From Vibrio sp. UCD-FRSSP16_30 (GTDB taxonomy: Bacteria; Pseudomonadota; Gammaproteobacteria; Enterobacterales; Vibrionaceae): DNA of 64,000 bases. The notes below the pieces were generated by a model that saw only the letters and a program-made list of their open reading frames with translations, searched no databases and had not been told where the DNA came from. Numbering within the stretch: position 1 is the stretch's first letter; each line of letters starts with the position of its first letter. This document shows, in pieces, positions 35,199 to 46,892 of this stretch. Position numbers and translations under genes: made by a program. The stretch spans positions 1-64,000 of the forward strand of contig NZ_LZFW01000002.1 of the NCBI RefSeq assembly GCF_001676025.1, written 5' to 3'.

Positions 35199-36359
35199 CT
35201 AATTGATCTTCATCATCTTAACGCTACCGTCGCGGGTCGTAATAATGAAGCCATCTTCAACCTCTAAAGGAGCAACAGCAAAGCCACTGTCGTCTTCCAT
35301 TTGCTGAGAGATGAACTCGCCAGTATTACGATCTAGCCAGTACAGATAACCTTCGCTATCACCTAAGACTACTTTACGATCAATCACAGCAGGGGCTGTA
35401 AGTAAACGATATTCAAGCTGACGGTTTTGCCACAGTTCAGTACCACTACGTGCATCGACGGCAACGATGTAGTCCTTATCTGTCACTAAATAAATATTAC
35501 GACCATCGGTTGCCATATCTCTTGCAGAAGAGTAATTACGCTTCCATGCAGGAGAACCAGAGCGAAGATCAATCGCCACTAGCTGACCATTAATACCAAT
35601 AGTATATAGCATGCCACCGACAATCAGGGGCTGAGCATCAGAATCAACTAAACGGTCAATTTCTGTTGCGCCTTTTGGTGTTCCAACTGGTTGCTGCCAA
35701 ATCATTTGGCCACGTTCAACAATTGCCGCCGCTAGACGACCGTTTGCTGTACCCCAAAAAACACCACCAGAAACGGCAACAGGAGAACTGGTTCCGCGCA
35801 ATGTTAGGTTAGGTACCTCTGTACTTACTGTCCATTTTTCGTTACCTGTTTCTTCTTCCAATGCCACTAAAGCACCACGAGTAGTATGAACAAGAACTAA
35901 GTTGGCATCAGTTTCGGGAACAGACAGCACTTCACCATCAACATCGGAGCGCCATTTTTCTTCACCGCTTTCAGCGTCTAAAGAAATAAGCTCACCATTT
36001 TCTGTACCGATGAATAGCTGACCATAAGAAGCCTTAATCCCACCTGATAGGCGAGCCGGAACTTCTTTTTCAAGATTAACTGACCAAACTTCATCACCAG
36101 TTGTTGCATCAAATGCCACAACATCACCATCACGGCTAGCAACAAAAACCTTGCCATACGCATAAGCTGGCGTCAGTTTAGAAAAGTACTGTCCAACGCC
36201 ATCACCTACAGAATGAGACCAAGTCACTGAAGGCGTAAACTGACTCTCAACTACCGGCACTGGTGCCATAATAATGGTGTCTTCTTCACTAGCACAACCT
36301 ACTATCGCAACAGTAAATGTAGTGAGAAGTATACGACGAAGCCACTTGTTCGTTAGCAT
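35199..36359 (-). CDS. bamB: Outer membrane assembly lipoprotein BamB
   Basis: A 386-residue lipoprotein of the BAM complex, which folds beta-barrel proteins into the outer membrane. The lipobox ends at Cys22 (IVGC). The rest is an eight-bladed propeller of quinoprotein-type repeats: VVAFDATTGDEVWSVN, LISLDAESGEEKWRSD, LVALEEETGNEKWTV and so on. It follows yfgM by 11 bp and is on the same transcript as hisS. Position and length are normal. Confidence 0.97.
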   Translation of the reverse strand: MLTNKWLRRILLTTFTVAIVGCASEEDTIIMAPVPVVESQFTPSVTWSHSVGDGVGQYFSKLTPAYAYGKVFVASRDGDVVAFDATTGDEVWSVNLEKEVPARLSGGIKASYGQLFIGTENGELISLDAESGEEKWRSDVDGEVLSVPETDANLVLVHTTRGALVALEEETGNEKWTVSTEVPNLTLRGTSSPVAVSGGVFWGTANGRLAAAIVERGQMIWQQPVGTPKGATEIDRLVDSDAQPLIVGGMLYTIGINGQLVAIDLRSGSPAWKRNYSSARDMATDGRNIYLVTDKDYIVAVDARSGTELWQNRQLEYRLLTAPAVIDRKVVLGDSEGYLYWLDRNTGEFISQQMEDDSGFAVAPLEVEDGFIITTRDGSVKMMKIN

Positions 36360-36370
36360 GCTACGCTGTC

Positions 36371-36985
36371 CTATTTAGCCAAATCATCAAGTTTAAATTG
36401 GATAGATTGACTCGCATCAGATGCTTGTTGAGCCTCAGTGTATGCTGTGTAAGCATTAGCACTGTCACCTTTACGAAGGAACAAATCACCTTTTAACTCA
36501 GCAACACGACCTTCCCAACCTACTGCTTTCAATGTATCTAGCTCAGCAATCGCGCCATCAAGGTCGCCTAGCTCTGCTTTTACACGTACGGCACGTAGTG
36601 CGATCACAGGAGCAATAGCTTCATCTTTAGTGTTGGCTTTAGCCCACTCTAGTTGATCAACTGCTTCTTGGTATTTACCTTCAGCAACCTGAGCCTGAGC
36701 TAATTGCAATGCTGCAAGTACTGCGTACTCGCGGTCCGCGTGTGCACTGATAAAGGCTTGTACATCTTGTGAAGCGTCTAGGCCTTTAGTATTAAGAGCT
36801 TGAACAGTTTCAGCGTAAGCATCTGCTGCACTCTCTTGACCTTGTACTGCTGAATCTTGGTAGTAACGCCAGCCAAATAAACCGCCTAAACCAATTACTG
36901 CACCTAGGACAACGGCTTTACCATTTTCTTTCCACCAATCTTTAATGGCTTCAACTTGTTGCTCTTCGCTATCGTACAATTCCAC
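36371..36985 (-). CDS. yfgM: YfgM, SecYEG/PpiD-associated inner-membrane protein
   Basis: A 204-residue protein with a short cytoplasmic start (DSEEQQVEAIKDWWKENGK), one membrane segment at about 24-42 and a periplasmic TPR-like domain. The opening LYDSEEQQVEAIKDWW is the family mark. E. coli YfgM binds the SecYEG translocon and PpiD chaperone. It lies between hisS and bamB with 11-bp gaps, the conserved order. Confidence 0.93.
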   Translation of the reverse strand: MELYDSEEQQVEAIKDWWKENGKAVVLGAVIGLGGLFGWRYYQDSAVQGQESAADAYAETVQALNTKGLDASQDVQAFISAHADREYAVLAALQLAQAQVAEGKYQEAVDQLEWAKANTKDEAIAPVIALRAVRVKAELGDLDGAIAELDTLKAVGWEGRVAELKGDLFLRKGDSANAYTAYTEAQQASDASQSIQFKLDDLAK

Positions 36986-36996
36986 GACGGATCCTC

Positions 36997-38265
36997 TTAA
37001 ATTAATTCTTTTAGTTTGTTGGTAAGATCTGCTTGCGCGATAGTGATTTGCTCGCCGCCGATTAGATCCTTAATCACGATGTTATTTTCCGCTACTTCAT
37101 TCTCACCAAGCACTAAAGCCACGGCTGCGCCTACTTTATCCGCTCGCTTGAATTGTTTTTTGAAATTGCCACCACCAAAGTGGTTCATTACTCGTAGTCC
37201 AGGTAATTGCTCACGTAACTCTTCTGCAAGCTTCATTCCGGCCATTAATGTACCTTCACCTGCCGTCACAACATAAGCGTCAACTGAACGACGAACGTCG
37301 TTTAATTCTAGAGTCTCTAGCATAAGAACTAAACGCTCTAAACCCATAGCAAAGCCTACAGATTTAGTTGGTTTGCCGCCTAATTGCTCAACAAGACCAT
37401 CATAGCGACCACCGCCACACACAGTACCTTGTGAACCTAGACTTTCCGTAATCCACTCAAATACAGTGCGGTTGTAGTAATCCAAGCCACGAACTAAACG
37501 TTCATTAACTTGATATTCGATTCCCGCAGCATCAAGAAGTTCACATAGACCTGCAAAGTGCGCTTTTGACTCAGGGTCTAAGTAGTTTGAAAGACGAGGT
37601 GCATCACCAAGAATCGCTTGCACATCTGGGTTCTTACTATCAAGAACACGCAATGGATTAGTGTGCATACGGCGCTTACAATCTTCATCTAATACATCAA
37701 TGTGCTGTTCTAGATAAGCAATCAGTGCTGTTCGATAGTCAGCACGAGCTTCTGGAGAACCAATAGAGTTCAGCTCTAAACGAACGTGCTTATCAATCCC
37801 TAACTCACGCCATAAGCGCGCAGTCATCATGATCAGTTCAGCATCAACATCTGGGCCATCAATACCAAAGACTTCAACACCACATTGGTGGAATTGACGG
37901 TAACGACCTTTTTGCGGACGTTCATGGCGGAACATTGGTCCCATGTACCATAGACGCTGTTCTTGATTGTACAGAAGACCGTTTTCAATTCCGGCGCGTA
38001 CACAACCTGCAGTACCTTCAGGTCGCAGTGTTAAGCTATCGCCATTGCGGTCTTCAAAAGTGTACATTTCCTTTTCGACAACATCAGTCACTTCGCCTAT
38101 AGCACGGCTAAAAAGGTTGGTCACTTCAACGATCGGCATACGGACTTCGTTATAGCCGTATGCACTAACAACTTGCTTAACTGTTGACTCTAATTTTTGC
38201 CACAAAGGCGATTGAGTCGGTAGGCAGTCATTCATGCCTCGAATTGCTTGGATTGCTTTTGCCAA
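36997..38265 (-). CDS. hisS: Histidyl-tRNA synthetase
   Basis: A 422-residue class II aminoacyl-tRNA synthetase. Motif 2 ([20 protein letters not shown]), the ATP contact [20 protein letters not shown] (motif 2 loop) and the histidine motifs [15 protein letters not shown] and GGGRYDGL are all present. It charges tRNA-His. It follows ispG by 41 bp and precedes yfgM by 11 bp. Confidence 0.98.
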   Translation of the reverse strand: MAKAIQAIRGMNDCLPTQSPLWQKLESTVKQVVSAYGYNEVRMPIVEVTNLFSRAIGEVTDVVEKEMYTFEDRNGDSLTLRPEGTAGCVRAGIENGLLYNQEQRLWYMGPMFRHERPQKGRYRQFHQCGVEVFGIDGPDVDAELIMMTARLWRELGIDKHVRLELNSIGSPEARADYRTALIAYLEQHIDVLDEDCKRRMHTNPLRVLDSKNPDVQAILGDAPRLSNYLDPESKAHFAGLCELLDAAGIEYQVNERLVRGLDYYNRTVFEWITESLGSQGTVCGGGRYDGLVEQLGGKPTKSVGFAMGLERLVLMLETLELNDVRRSVDAYVVTAGEGTLMAGMKLAEELREQLPGLRVMNHFGGGNFKKQFKRADKVGAAVALVLGENEVAENNIVIKDLIGGEQITIAQADLTNKLKELI

Positions 38266-38306
38266 AATTAAATACCATCTATTGTCAGGGCGTGCGCCCT
38301 GAACCT

Positions 38307-39428
38307 TTATTTTAAAATATCGTTTACATCGATGCGGTTAGCAGGATCAAGCTGACTTGCTTTTGCTCGGATCTTAGCCTCAAGCTGATCGATAATATTG
38401 TTATTATCAAATCGCTCTTTCTGACGTTTGCCATCAAGATAGAAAGCACTCTTTCGATTTCCGCCAGCAATACCCATATGAGAGACTTCCGCCTCACCAG
38501 GGCCATTCACTACGCAGCCAATAATAGAAACGTCCATAGGTGTAACGATATCTTCAAGGCGTTGCTCTAAAGTGTTCACTGTATTGATCACATCAAACTC
38601 TTGACGAGAACACGTCGGGCAAGCAATGAAGTTAATACCACGTGAGCGAATACGCAGAGATTTAAGAATATCAAACCCTACTTTTACTTCTTCAACAGGG
38701 TCTGCCGCTAATGAAACGCGTAAAGTATCGCCGATACCTTCAGATAAGAGCATGCCTAAACCGACAGCTGACTTAACAGAACCGGCTCTTGCACCACCTG
38801 CTTCAGTAATACCTAAATGCAATGGTTGATCAATTTGAGTAGCAAGTAAGCGATAAGACTCTACTGCAAGAAATACGTCTGATGCTTTTACACTAACTTT
38901 AAATTGATCAAAGTTAAGACGATCGAGAATATCAACATGACGCATCGCCGACTCGACTAATGCCGCAGCTGTCGGCTCACGATATTTCTCTTGGATTTCT
39001 TTCTCAAGAGAACCACCGTTAACACCAATACGAATAGGGATATTCATGTCTCTAGCACAATCAACCACTGAACGAATTCGGCTTTCATTACCGATATTGC
39101 CAGGGTTAATGCGTAAACAATCCACCCCATACTCAGCCACTTTAAGGGCGATTCGATAATCAAAATGGATGTCTGCGATAAGAGGAAGATTGACTTGTTG
39201 CTTGATCGCTTTAAACGCTTCTGCCGCATCCATAGTAGGTACGGAGACTCGCACTAAGTCCGCACCGACTTTTTCTAAGGCGCGAATTTGTGCCACCGTA
39301 GCGTCAACATCGGTGGTGCGGGTGTTCGTCATCGACTGAACAGCGATGGGTGCCCCATCGCCAATGGCGACATCGCCGACATAAACTCGAGTCGATGGAC
39401 GGCGCTTTATTGGAGATTCTTGATGCAT
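38307..39428 (-). CDS. ispG: 4-hydroxy-3-methylbut-2-enyl diphosphate synthase
   Basis: A 373-residue iron-sulphur enzyme of the MEP isoprenoid pathway that reductively converts MEcPP to HMBPP. The cluster cysteines are seen in [13 protein letters not shown] (about 270-273) and [13 protein letters not shown] (about 305). N-terminal TIM barrel with [12 protein letters not shown] and [15 protein letters not shown]. Directly downstream of rodZ (2-bp gap). Confidence 0.97.
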   Translation of the reverse strand: MHQESPIKRRPSTRVYVGDVAIGDGAPIAVQSMTNTRTTDVDATVAQIRALEKVGADLVRVSVPTMDAAEAFKAIKQQVNLPLIADIHFDYRIALKVAEYGVDCLRINPGNIGNESRIRSVVDCARDMNIPIRIGVNGGSLEKEIQEKYREPTAAALVESAMRHVDILDRLNFDQFKVSVKASDVFLAVESYRLLATQIDQPLHLGITEAGGARAGSVKSAVGLGMLLSEGIGDTLRVSLAADPVEEVKVGFDILKSLRIRSRGINFIACPTCSRQEFDVINTVNTLEQRLEDIVTPMDVSIIGCVVNGPGEAEVSHMGIAGGNRKSAFYLDGKRQKERFDNNNIIDQLEAKIRAKASQLDPANRIDVNDILK

Positions 39429-39430
39429 AA

Positions 39431-40354
39431 TTACTCTGCAGTGAAACGTGCTACTTTGCCAGCAGTATACCTAGAAAGATCGATTGATTCACCCGAAATT
39501 GAAAGTGATACCGCCTCTGGTGCACCGAGAACAAACTTGAACGGACCTTGGCCTTCTAGTTCAAGTTGTTGCCCTTTGGTTTTTACCCCTGTCCATAATG
39601 TATTGCCTTGCACATCTTGGACTTGAATCCAACAGTCAGCCTTGAACGTCATCGCAATGGTCGGTGATTTCTCAACAGTGCTAGATATTGGCTTATCATC
39701 TGATTTTACGAGTTTAGTTTGCACCTGTTGCTCAACTGCTGGCTGCGCTGTTTCTTCCGTTACCGTCGGTTGAGCCTCATTAACGTTAACGGATGCTTGT
39801 TGTTCTACTGAATCTTGTGATGCTGGTAGTTGCTGAATATCAACAGGTGATTCTGCCCCTTGCTCATCAATAGTTTGAGTCACTTCTGACGAGTCACTTA
39901 CAATACTGTCGGCCTTTTGCTCACTCTGCCACCACCAAACAACGGAGATACCTAAAACTACAGTAAAGATCCCCCAAGTCAGTTTCATGATATTTTTATC
40001 ATGTTTCTGTTTTGTTGTTTGCTGTGAAAAACTTTGCATGCTCTGTTCTGGAACCTGAGTAGCCTCAGATTTATCAAACAACTCTAGAATCGTTTTATCA
40101 TCTATGCCTACAGCGCGAGCATAAGAGCGAATATAACCACGAGTGAAGGTATGCACTTGCCCCACTTGAAAGTCATTGCTTTCTATACCCTGCACAATAG
40201 CGACTCTTAGGCGTAAGCGATCTGCAATATCCTTTTGACTAATGCCCAAGGACTCACGCTTATCACGTAAAATATCCCCAACTAAAGGGAGATTAGCTTG
40301 ACTATCGTTTGAGTCAGAATGTGCTGTTTCTGCGCTACTAGGTTCTTTATTCAT
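39431..40354 (-). CDS. rodZ: Cell-shape protein RodZ
   Basis: A 307-residue bitopic protein linking MreB to the envelope. Order: cytoplasmic XRE-like helix-turn-helix (about 27-95; [20 protein letters not shown]), a membrane helix at about 128-147 ([14 protein letters not shown]-type stretch), a low-complexity periplasmic linker rich in Gln/Val/Ser, and a C-terminal DUF4115 beta domain ending [14 protein letters not shown]. It precedes ispG by 2 bp and follows pilW by 49 bp. Confidence 0.95.
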   Translation of the reverse strand: MNKEPSSAETAHSDSNDSQANLPLVGDILRDKRESLGISQKDIADRLRLRVAIVQGIESNDFQVGQVHTFTRGYIRSYARAVGIDDKTILELFDKSEATQVPEQSMQSFSQQTTKQKHDKNIMKLTWGIFTVVLGISVVWWWQSEQKADSIVSDSSEVTQTIDEQGAESPVDIQQLPASQDSVEQQASVNVNEAQPTVTEETAQPAVEQQVQTKLVKSDDKPISSTVEKSPTIAMTFKADCWIQVQDVQGNTLWTGVKTKGQQLELEGQGPFKFVLGAPEAVSLSISGESIDLSRYTAGKVARFTAE

Positions 40355-40403
40355 TATGTTTATTACTTCATTCTTAAAAGGAAGCTCGGTTAGGAGGTCA
40401 CAA

Positions 40404-41078
40404 TCATTGAGTTAATGATGCCTTGCGATCAAGTTCATCTTGTAACTCTTGTGTCTCTACTCTAGGTCCAAACCTCAAGTGAATATCTTTTAGTTGCAGT
40501 CGAGCATCGCTAAAGGCGCCGAAGTGAACCGATAATTTAACCAATTCAATACTGCTTCGGAAGCGTGATGGCTCGTACTCTAAAGACTTACGAAAATAAG
40601 CCTCAGCTTGCTGAAAATCACCCTGCATGATGGCACACAGACCTGCATTTTCATAACTTGCAGAGACATACCCATAACTGTTTTGTCGAATCGCACGTTC
40701 AAATTGTTGTTGAGCTAAAACATACGCTTGTTTACGACATAGAAACACGCCGTAATCATTTAATACCTCACCATTATTCGGTGATTCATTAAGTGCTTTT
40801 CTATACCAAATATCAGCAAAATCTGGTTCAGAGACTTGCTGATAATAATAGGCTATTGCGGAGGAAGCGCGTACATAATTAGGTGCATAACGGTGTGCCA
40901 GATCAAGATTTTGCTTTGCTCTGACATTGTACCCTAGTGCAAGGTAGTTTATACCGAGCGCTATACGGGCATCCGCAGCTTTGAGAGGGTTAAATTTCGC
41001 GGTTCCAGTCTCGCTATCAACTGTAACACAACCAAAAGTAAGACTGAGTAAAAAAAATGTGACCAATCCTTTAAACAT
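40404..41078 (-). CDS. pilW: Type IV pilus biogenesis lipoprotein PilW/PilF
   Basis: A 224-residue TPR lipoprotein that helps assemble the pilus secretin. The lipobox FGC places the lipid on Cys17. Tetratricopeptide repeats run from about 36 to 200: IALGINYLALGYNVRAKQNL, VLNDYGVFLCRKQAYVLAQQ, NAGLCAIMQGDFQQAEAYFR. In Vibrio and Pseudomonas this gene sits between rlmN and rodZ, as here. Confidence 0.95.
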   Translation of the reverse strand: MFKGLVTFFLLSLTFGCVTVDSETGTAKFNPLKAADARIALGINYLALGYNVRAKQNLDLAHRYAPNYVRASSAIAYYYQQVSEPDFADIWYRKALNESPNNGEVLNDYGVFLCRKQAYVLAQQQFERAIRQNSYGYVSASYENAGLCAIMQGDFQQAEAYFRKSLEYEPSRFRSSIELVKLSVHFGAFSDARLQLKDIHLRFGPRVETQELQDELDRKASLTQ

Positions 41079-41140
41079 AAGGTTCCCCGATACAAATATC
41101 AGGGAACCTCAGCCTAAATAATCAACAAGTTTTATATTTG

Positions 41141-42256
41141 CTACAACGATTTGATAGGAATGAGTTCCCCAGAGTTTCTCTGGGTACGTTTAGTTCGGTC
41201 AATAACATCACCAACTAATTGCCCACAAGCAGCATCAATATCATCACCGCGGGTCTTACGTACCGTTACCGTATAATCAAGTGCGGTGAGCGTTTTCATG
41301 AAACGGTCGATTCGCGAATTACTTGGCTTCTTATAAGGTGAACCAGGATATGGATTAAAGGGAATTAAATTAATCTTAGCCGGTGTATCTTTAAGTAATT
41401 CTGCGAGTTGTCTCGCATGTTCCATATCATCATTTACATGATCAAGAAGAACATACTCAACGGTAACCTTGCCGCGGTTTGCATTCGAAGAAGCAATATA
41501 ACGTCTTACCGATGCTAAGAACTCTTCGATATTCCAACGATCATTAATTGGCATGATTTTACTACGCAATTCATCAGTCGGTGCGTGCAATGAAATCGCA
41601 AGTGCAACATCGATATTACCCGTCATTTGATCAAGGCCTGATACCACACCAGAAGTAGATACAGTGACGCGGCGCTTAGACAAACCAAAGCCATAATCAT
41701 CTAACATGATGTTCAATGACGGCATTAGGTTTTTCATATTAAGAAGTGGTTCGCCCATTCCCATCATTACTACGTTAGTAATTGGGCGGCGACCGGTTTC
41801 TTTTTCAAGGCCAATCTCTCTAGATGCACGCCAAATTTGGCCTACAATCTCGGATACTCGTAAGTTACGGTTAAAACCTTGCTGACCCGTTGAACAGAAT
41901 GTACAAGCTAAAGCACAGCCAACTTGAGATGATACGCACAACGTCGCTCTATCTCCGTCAGGGATATATACCGTTTCAACATCCTGATCACCGACTCGTA
42001 ATGCCCACTTGATGGTGCCATCACTAGAGTACTGTGCATCCGCTACATGAGGTGAACGGATTTCGGTTAAACGCTGCAGTTTCTCGCGCAACTTTTTATT
42101 TAGGTTGGTCATTTTATCGAAGTCATCACAACCAAAATGGTATATCCACTTCATAATCTGATCTGCGCGGAACGCTTTCTCACCTAACTCATCAGCAAAG
42201 TACTGACGTAAGCTTTGGCGATCAAAATCAAGCAGATTTACTTTTGCTTTAGTCAT
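41141..42256 (-). CDS. rlmN: Dual-specificity 23S rRNA/tRNA methyltransferase RlmN
   Basis: A 371-residue radical SAM enzyme that methylates A2503 of 23S rRNA and A37 of some tRNAs. The cluster motif is [11 protein letters not shown] (CxxxCxxC, about 122-129); the methyl-carrying cysteine lies near the end, in DIDAACGQL. Start [20 protein letters not shown] at 42256 follows GAGAGG; a frame from 42280 is longer but has no site. Its neighbours ndk and pilW match the family order. Confidence 0.97.
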   Translation of the reverse strand: MTKAKVNLLDFDRQSLRQYFADELGEKAFRADQIMKWIYHFGCDDFDKMTNLNKKLREKLQRLTEIRSPHVADAQYSSDGTIKWALRVGDQDVETVYIPDGDRATLCVSSQVGCALACTFCSTGQQGFNRNLRVSEIVGQIWRASREIGLEKETGRRPITNVVMMGMGEPLLNMKNLMPSLNIMLDDYGFGLSKRRVTVSTSGVVSGLDQMTGNIDVALAISLHAPTDELRSKIMPINDRWNIEEFLASVRRYIASSNANRGKVTVEYVLLDHVNDDMEHARQLAELLKDTPAKINLIPFNPYPGSPYKKPSNSRIDRFMKTLTALDYTVTVRKTRGDDIDAACGQLVGDVIDRTKRTQRNSGELIPIKSL

Positions 42257-42359
42257 GGAGCCTCTCACAATGAACATCAAATCTTGGGGCGCAGATTGTA
42301 CAGTACTTAGTCAACCCCAACAAGAAATATGTGATTTAGATCATTAAATATAATAAAAA

Positions 42360-42383
42360 AGACCTAAGCAAATACTTAGGTCT
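42360..42383 (-). terminator. Terminator of ndk
   Basis: AGACCTAAG (42360-42368) and CTTAGGTCT (42375-42383) with a T-run on the minus strand. Confidence 0.85.
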
Positions 42384-42412
42384 GGATGAGTGTTTAGGGT
42401 GCTAACTTCACT

Positions 42413-42841
42413 CTAGCTTCGAGGATGAATCTCTGAGGCTGGGAAGAAGAACTCTATTTCACGAGCAGCTGACGTAGGGCTGTCAGAGCCGTGTACAGAG
42501 TTGTAACGCATACTTAACGCATGATCGGCTCTAATCGTGCCACAAGCGGCTTGTTCAGGGTTGGTTTTCCCCATAAGTTCACGATAGCGGCTAATTGCAT
42601 CTTCGCCTTCAAGTACTTGAACCATGATAGGACCAGAAGTCATAAACTCTTTGAGCTCACCAAAAAACTCTTTGCCTTCATGCTCAGCATAAAAGCCACC
42701 CGCTTGTTCATCAGTAAGATGGACCATTTTAGCAGCAACAATGCGCAAGCCCGCTTGTTCAATTCGCTGATAAATAGTACCAATAATATTGCGCTTTACT
42801 GCATCCGGTTTCACGATAGAAAATGTTCTTTCAATGGCCAT
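42413..42841 (-). CDS. ndk: Nucleoside diphosphate kinase
   Basis: A 142-residue enzyme that moves the gamma phosphate from ATP to other nucleoside diphosphates. The active histidine is in [15 protein letters not shown] (about 117). The start [15 protein letters not shown] is typical. It stands alone between pepB and rlmN with its own terminator. Confidence 0.98.
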   Translation of the reverse strand: MAIERTFSIVKPDAVKRNIIGTIYQRIEQAGLRIVAAKMVHLTDEQAGGFYAEHEGKEFFGELKEFMTSGPIMVQVLEGEDAISRYRELMGKTNPEQAACGTIRADHALSMRYNSVHGSDSPTSAAREIEFFFPASEIHPRS

Positions 42842-42924
42842 TTATTATCCTTATAGCTCTCTTGTACCGCCTAGCGGTTATTTGTCTTCCTATAAAAAGA
42901 GGCCCCAAAAGGACCTCATTCTAA

Positions 42925-44211
42925 TTATTGATTGTTTAGTAGGTTTGCTAGAGTGCGAATACCCATACCGGTACCGCCAGCAGCCCACTTATCTGAGCCA
43001 GACTTACGATAAGCACCAGCGCAATCAAAGTGTAACCAGCCTGTCTTGTAGTCTTCAACAAAGTAAGACAAGAAAGCCGCAGCTGTAGAAGCGCCAGGGC
43101 TGTAATCGCCACTGCTGATATTAGACAAATCAGCAAAGTTTGACGGTAGCATTCCACGGTGGAAATCAGCCAGAGGTAAAGGCCATAGACCTTCTTTCTC
43201 TTCAGCGGCACACGCTAAAGCTTGTTCTGATAATGCGTGATCAAAGCTCAGTAGTGCATGGAAATCATTACCTAGAGCATTTTTAGCCGCTCCAGTAAGC
43301 GTCGCGCAGTCAATGATCACTTCCGGGTTTTGCTCACTCGCATAGATAAGACCATCTGCAAGCACTAAACGCCCTTCAGCATCAGTGTTCATCACTTCAA
43401 CTGTTTTACCATTTTTATAGGTAATCACATCGCCAAGTTTAATCGCGCGTCCAGAGATCATGTTCTCAGCACAGCAAAGAATCAATTTAACACGCTTATT
43501 TAGACCACGTAGAATAGCCAGTGCCAATCCGCCAGTAATGGTAGCAGCGCCGCCCATATCAGACTTCATTGCAGTCATAAACTGAGAAGGTTTGATGCTG
43601 TAACCGCCAGAATCAAATGTGATTCCTTTACCCACTAGACAAGCCATAACTGGCGCATCTGGGTCACCGGTTGGGTTAAAGTCTAGTTGTAGCATTGCTG
43701 AAGTACGAGCAGAGCCACGTCCTACCGCATATATACCTTCCCAGCCTTCAGTTAATAGATCTTTATCTTTAACGATGCGATAAGTCACTTGTCCTGGAGC
43801 TGTTGATTTTATCAGCTCTCCCGCCATTGTTGCTAGTTGGCGTGGTGCCACTTCTTCTGCGCTTTTGTTGATGATGTCACGAGCCCAGTTAGCAACTCGA
43901 ATACGGTCTTGAAGCTCTTTTTCATCCGCTTCTGCCAGTGGTTGCCACTCGACTGCGTTGTTACGTTTTGGGTTACGGAAGCCTTGAACAAAAGACCAGA
44001 TACCTTCTAGATCCCATTCACTGCCAATCAAGTTAACGTTTTTGATTCCTTGAGTGTCAAGTTTACGACCAGCTCTTTGAATCGCGCCGTAATCATGACC
44101 TTGACCAATGTGTACAGAACAACCTTGCTCTGTATGAGAAAGAATGGCATTTTCGCCCCACTGAGGTGCAGCTTTATCTGTTGATAATGAGACTTGCATT
44201 GCTGTTGACAT
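42925..44211 (-). CDS. pepB: Aminopeptidase B (M17 leucyl aminopeptidase family)
   Basis: A 428-residue hexameric metallopeptidase that removes N-terminal residues. The M17 signature [14 protein letters not shown] (about 270) and metal ligands in [17 protein letters not shown] and [10 protein letters not shown] are intact. ATG 44211 follows GGAGAGG and gives almost exactly the E. coli length (427); the open frame back to 44328 has no support. The gene follows iscX after a strong terminator, so unlike in E. coli it is probably not read with isc. Confidence 0.95.
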   Translation of the reverse strand: MSTAMQVSLSTDKAAPQWGENAILSHTEQGCSVHIGQGHDYGAIQRAGRKLDTQGIKNVNLIGSEWDLEGIWSFVQGFRNPKRNNAVEWQPLAEADEKELQDRIRVANWARDIINKSAEEVAPRQLATMAGELIKSTAPGQVTYRIVKDKDLLTEGWEGIYAVGRGSARTSAMLQLDFNPTGDPDAPVMACLVGKGITFDSGGYSIKPSQFMTAMKSDMGGAATITGGLALAILRGLNKRVKLILCCAENMISGRAIKLGDVITYKNGKTVEVMNTDAEGRLVLADGLIYASEQNPEVIIDCATLTGAAKNALGNDFHALLSFDHALSEQALACAAEEKEGLWPLPLADFHRGMLPSNFADLSNISSGDYSPGASTAAAFLSYFVEDYKTGWLHFDCAGAYRKSGSDKWAAGGTGMGIRTLANLLNNQ

Positions 44212-44396
44212 GACCTCTCCTTGCCCTTTATGTATGTGTTTGTTGCTTTTATGTATTTTAAGATACAGGAATCCAAGCCCCTCTGACAGAGGAAACGCGG
44301 CTATAAATGAAAAGTAAGATCCCCTCAAGTTAACAAGTGATTCCCGTTAACTGATCCGATGAAGCTATTATGCCTAGGCTGTATGTCAAAAACATA

Positions 44397-44422
44397 AAAA
44401 TCGGGCACAAAGGCCCGATTTT
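44397..44422 (-). terminator. Terminator of the isc operon
   Basis: AAAATCGGGC (44397-44406) and GCCCGATTTT (44413-44422), a 10-bp stem with a T-run on the minus strand, just past iscX. Confidence 0.9.
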
Positions 44423-44447
44423 TATTAAAGAAATGTTAACTAGCTTA

Positions 44448-44642
44448 TTAATCCGCTTCGTCTAACCAACAAAGAAGGATGGCTTCTAATATTTTTTCAT
44501 TAGAATGATTTGGATTGTCATCAAAATCTTTAAGCTCCATCACCCATTGGTGCAAATCAGTAAAACGCACAGTTTGTGGCTCTACTTCTGGAAACTTATC
44601 TGCTAACTCTATCGCAATATCTCGGCTATCTACCCATTTCAT
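44448..44642 (-). CDS. iscX: IscX, small acidic Fe-S assembly protein
   Basis: A 64-residue acidic protein, the last gene of the isc operon. The family sequence [20 protein letters not shown] and [17 protein letters not shown] are clear. IscX binds IscS and may act as iron donor or brake. Length matches the family; 25 bp after fdx. Confidence 0.95.
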   Translation of the reverse strand: MKWVDSRDIAIELADKFPEVEPQTVRFTDLHQWVMELKDFDDNPNHSNEKILEAILLCWLDEAD

Positions 44643-44667
44643 GCTGACCTCCTTGTAAGCTTAATGA

Positions 44668-45006
44668 TTAGTGATCTTCAGATGCGTGATTAATAGTGTA
44701 ACGAGGGATCTCTACAACAAGATCTTCTGTCGCAACAACAGCTTGGCAACCTAAGCGAGACTCTGGCTCTAAGCCCCATGCTTTATCAAGCATATCATCT
44801 TCAAGTTCTTCGCTTTCTTCTAGAGAATCAAACCCTTCGCGCACAATGATATGACAAGTAGTACAAGCACAAGACTTCTCACAAGCATGCTCGATACCAA
44901 TACCATTTTTTAACGCAACATCTAATACCGAATCACCAGCATTGGCCTCTAAAACAGCACCTTCTGGGCAAAGGTCCTCATGGGGTAACACAACAATTTT
45001 AGGCAT
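44668..45006 (-). CDS. fdx: ISC-type 2Fe-2S ferredoxin
   Basis: A 112-residue ferredoxin that supplies electrons for cluster assembly. The cluster cysteines Cys42, Cys48, Cys51 and Cys87 (ACEKSCACTTC and LGCQAV) match E. coli Fdx, and the extra Cys46 is also present. It follows hscA by 12 bp in the isc operon. Confidence 0.97.
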   Translation of the reverse strand: MPKIVVLPHEDLCPEGAVLEANAGDSVLDVALKNGIGIEHACEKSCACTTCHIIVREGFDSLEESEELEDDMLDKAWGLEPESRLGCQAVVATEDLVVEIPRYTINHASEDH

Positions 45007-45018
45007 AATAGCTTATCT

Positions 45019-46869
45019 CTATATATCGTTTACAGATTGGCCAGACAACGCCTGACGAATTGATTTATCCATACGACGGGAAGCAAATTCTTGGCTTTCC
45101 TTGTCCGTCAGTTTAATTCCATCTTCGATCGCATCAGCATCATCACCGTTACGTAAAGCAATCAATTTTTCAATTACCTGAAGCAATGTAGCACGCTCTT
45201 GCTCTGTTAAGAGTTCGTCGCCGTCAGCTTGTAGCGCAGCAATAAGCCCTTCAATGACTCGGTCAGCTTCAACACGCTGTTCTGCTAGAGCTCTTGCTTG
45301 CATATCTTCTTTAGCAAACGTCATGGAGTCTTTTAGCATGTTTGTCACTTCATTATCGCTCAAGCCATAAGAAGGTTTTACTTGTATTTCAGCCTGTGCA
45401 CCAGTGCTCTTTTCCATTGCTGTAACAGAAAGAAGCCCATCAGCATCCACTTGATACGTCACGCGTATATGAGCGGCACCTGCGGCCATCGGCGGTATGC
45501 CTTTTAAAGCAAACTTAGCCAGAGAACGGCAATCATCAACCATCTCACGTTCGCCTTGCACTGTATGTACCGTCATTGCAGTTTGACCATCTTTAAAAGT
45601 GGTAAACTCTTGCGCTCTTGCTACCGGAATTGTGGTATTGCGAGGAATGATTTTTTCAACCAATCCACCCATGGTTTCAATACCAAGAGAAAGTGGAATG
45701 ACATCCAATAGCAGCATATCCGACTCTGGCTTGTTACCCGCTAGAATATCAGCCTGAATAGAAGCGCCAATGGCAACAACTTCATCTGGGTTAATGCTAG
45801 TTAGTGGCTGTTGTTCAAAAAACTCACCGACCATAGAGCGCACAAGTGGAGTACGAGTTGAACCACCAACCATCGCAACTTCTAGAACATCGTCACGAGT
45901 AACACCTGCGTCTTTTAAGGCTCGGCGACACGACATTAGGGTCTTTTTCACCAATGAACGAATGAGATCATCAAATAATTCTCTCGATACAACGCCTTGC
46001 CAACCCAGTGCCGATACTTCGATTTGTTCATTATCAGATAATGCAATTTTCGTTCTAGCAGCAACGTTCAGTAAAGTACGAGTTTGCTCAGCGGTTAGAG
46101 TCTCAAGTCCGGCTTGTTTTTGAATGTGCTCAGCAAGAAGATGATCAAAATCATCACCGCCTAACGCAGAGTCACCGCCAGTTGACAGTACTTCAAACAC
46201 ACCTTTTGATAGACGTAGAATGGAAATATCAAACGTACCACCACCTAAATCATAAACGGCAATGACGCCTTCTTTACCAGAATCTAATCCGTAGGCTATA
46301 GCAGCGGCCGTTGGCTCATTGAGCAAACGAAGCACATTTAAACCGGCAAGCTTGGCGGCATCTTTGGTGCCAGCACGTTGTGCATCATCAAAATAGGCAG
46401 GAACAGTAATCACAACCCCTGTGAGATCGCCACCTAAAGCGGCTTCAGCGCGTTGCCCTAGAGATCGTAAAATATCAGCAGAGATTTCAATGGGGTTTTT
46501 ATTGCCATTGCTGGTTTGCAGAATAGGCAAACCGTTATCACTACTGATAAATGAATAAGGTAAATTAGGGTAACGTTGCTGTATATCAGACACTGAACGA
46601 CCGAGAAGTCGCTTAACTGAAATAATGGTGTTTTGAGGATCTTTTTCTGCCGCACTTAATGCAGAGTAGCCGACATTCAAGCTATCTGTTTGATAGTGAA
46701 CGGCTGAGGGTAAAATAGCGCGACCATCAGAATCTAACAGTGGGCTTGCCTCACCACTACGCACAGTAGCAATAAGGGAGTTAGTCGTACCAAGATCAAT
46801 GCCTGCAGCAAGCTTATGTTGGTGAGGTGCAGAACTTTGGCCTGGTTCTGCTATCTGAAGTAAAGCCAT
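45019..46869 (-). CDS. hscA: Hsp70-type chaperone HscA
   Basis: A 616-residue specialised Hsp70 that, with HscB, releases clusters from IscU by binding its LPPVK motif. Nucleotide-binding signatures are [10 protein letters not shown] (about 24-33), [16 protein letters not shown] and [14 protein letters not shown]; the C-terminal lid is short as in HscA. It lies between hscB and fdx. Confidence 0.97.
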   Translation of the reverse strand: MALLQIAEPGQSSAPHQHKLAAGIDLGTTNSLIATVRSGEASPLLDSDGRAILPSAVHYQTDSLNVGYSALSAAEKDPQNTIISVKRLLGRSVSDIQQRYPNLPYSFISSDNGLPILQTSNGNKNPIEISADILRSLGQRAEAALGGDLTGVVITVPAYFDDAQRAGTKDAAKLAGLNVLRLLNEPTAAAIAYGLDSGKEGVIAVYDLGGGTFDISILRLSKGVFEVLSTGGDSALGGDDFDHLLAEHIQKQAGLETLTAEQTRTLLNVAARTKIALSDNEQIEVSALGWQGVVSRELFDDLIRSLVKKTLMSCRRALKDAGVTRDDVLEVAMVGGSTRTPLVRSMVGEFFEQQPLTSINPDEVVAIGASIQADILAGNKPESDMLLLDVIPLSLGIETMGGLVEKIIPRNTTIPVARAQEFTTFKDGQTAMTVHTVQGEREMVDDCRSLAKFALKGIPPMAAGAAHIRVTYQVDADGLLSVTAMEKSTGAQAEIQVKPSYGLSDNEVTNMLKDSMTFAKEDMQARALAEQRVEADRVIEGLIAALQADGDELLTEQERATLLQVIEKLIALRNGDDADAIEDGIKLTDKESQEFASRRMDKSIRQALSGQSVNDI

Positions 46870-46892
46870 GATATTCCTATTCTAATATCCGA

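Noticed and set aside
42789-43088. ORF across the ndk-pepB gap
   Set aside because: It is antisense to both genes' ends with no start signal; shadow.
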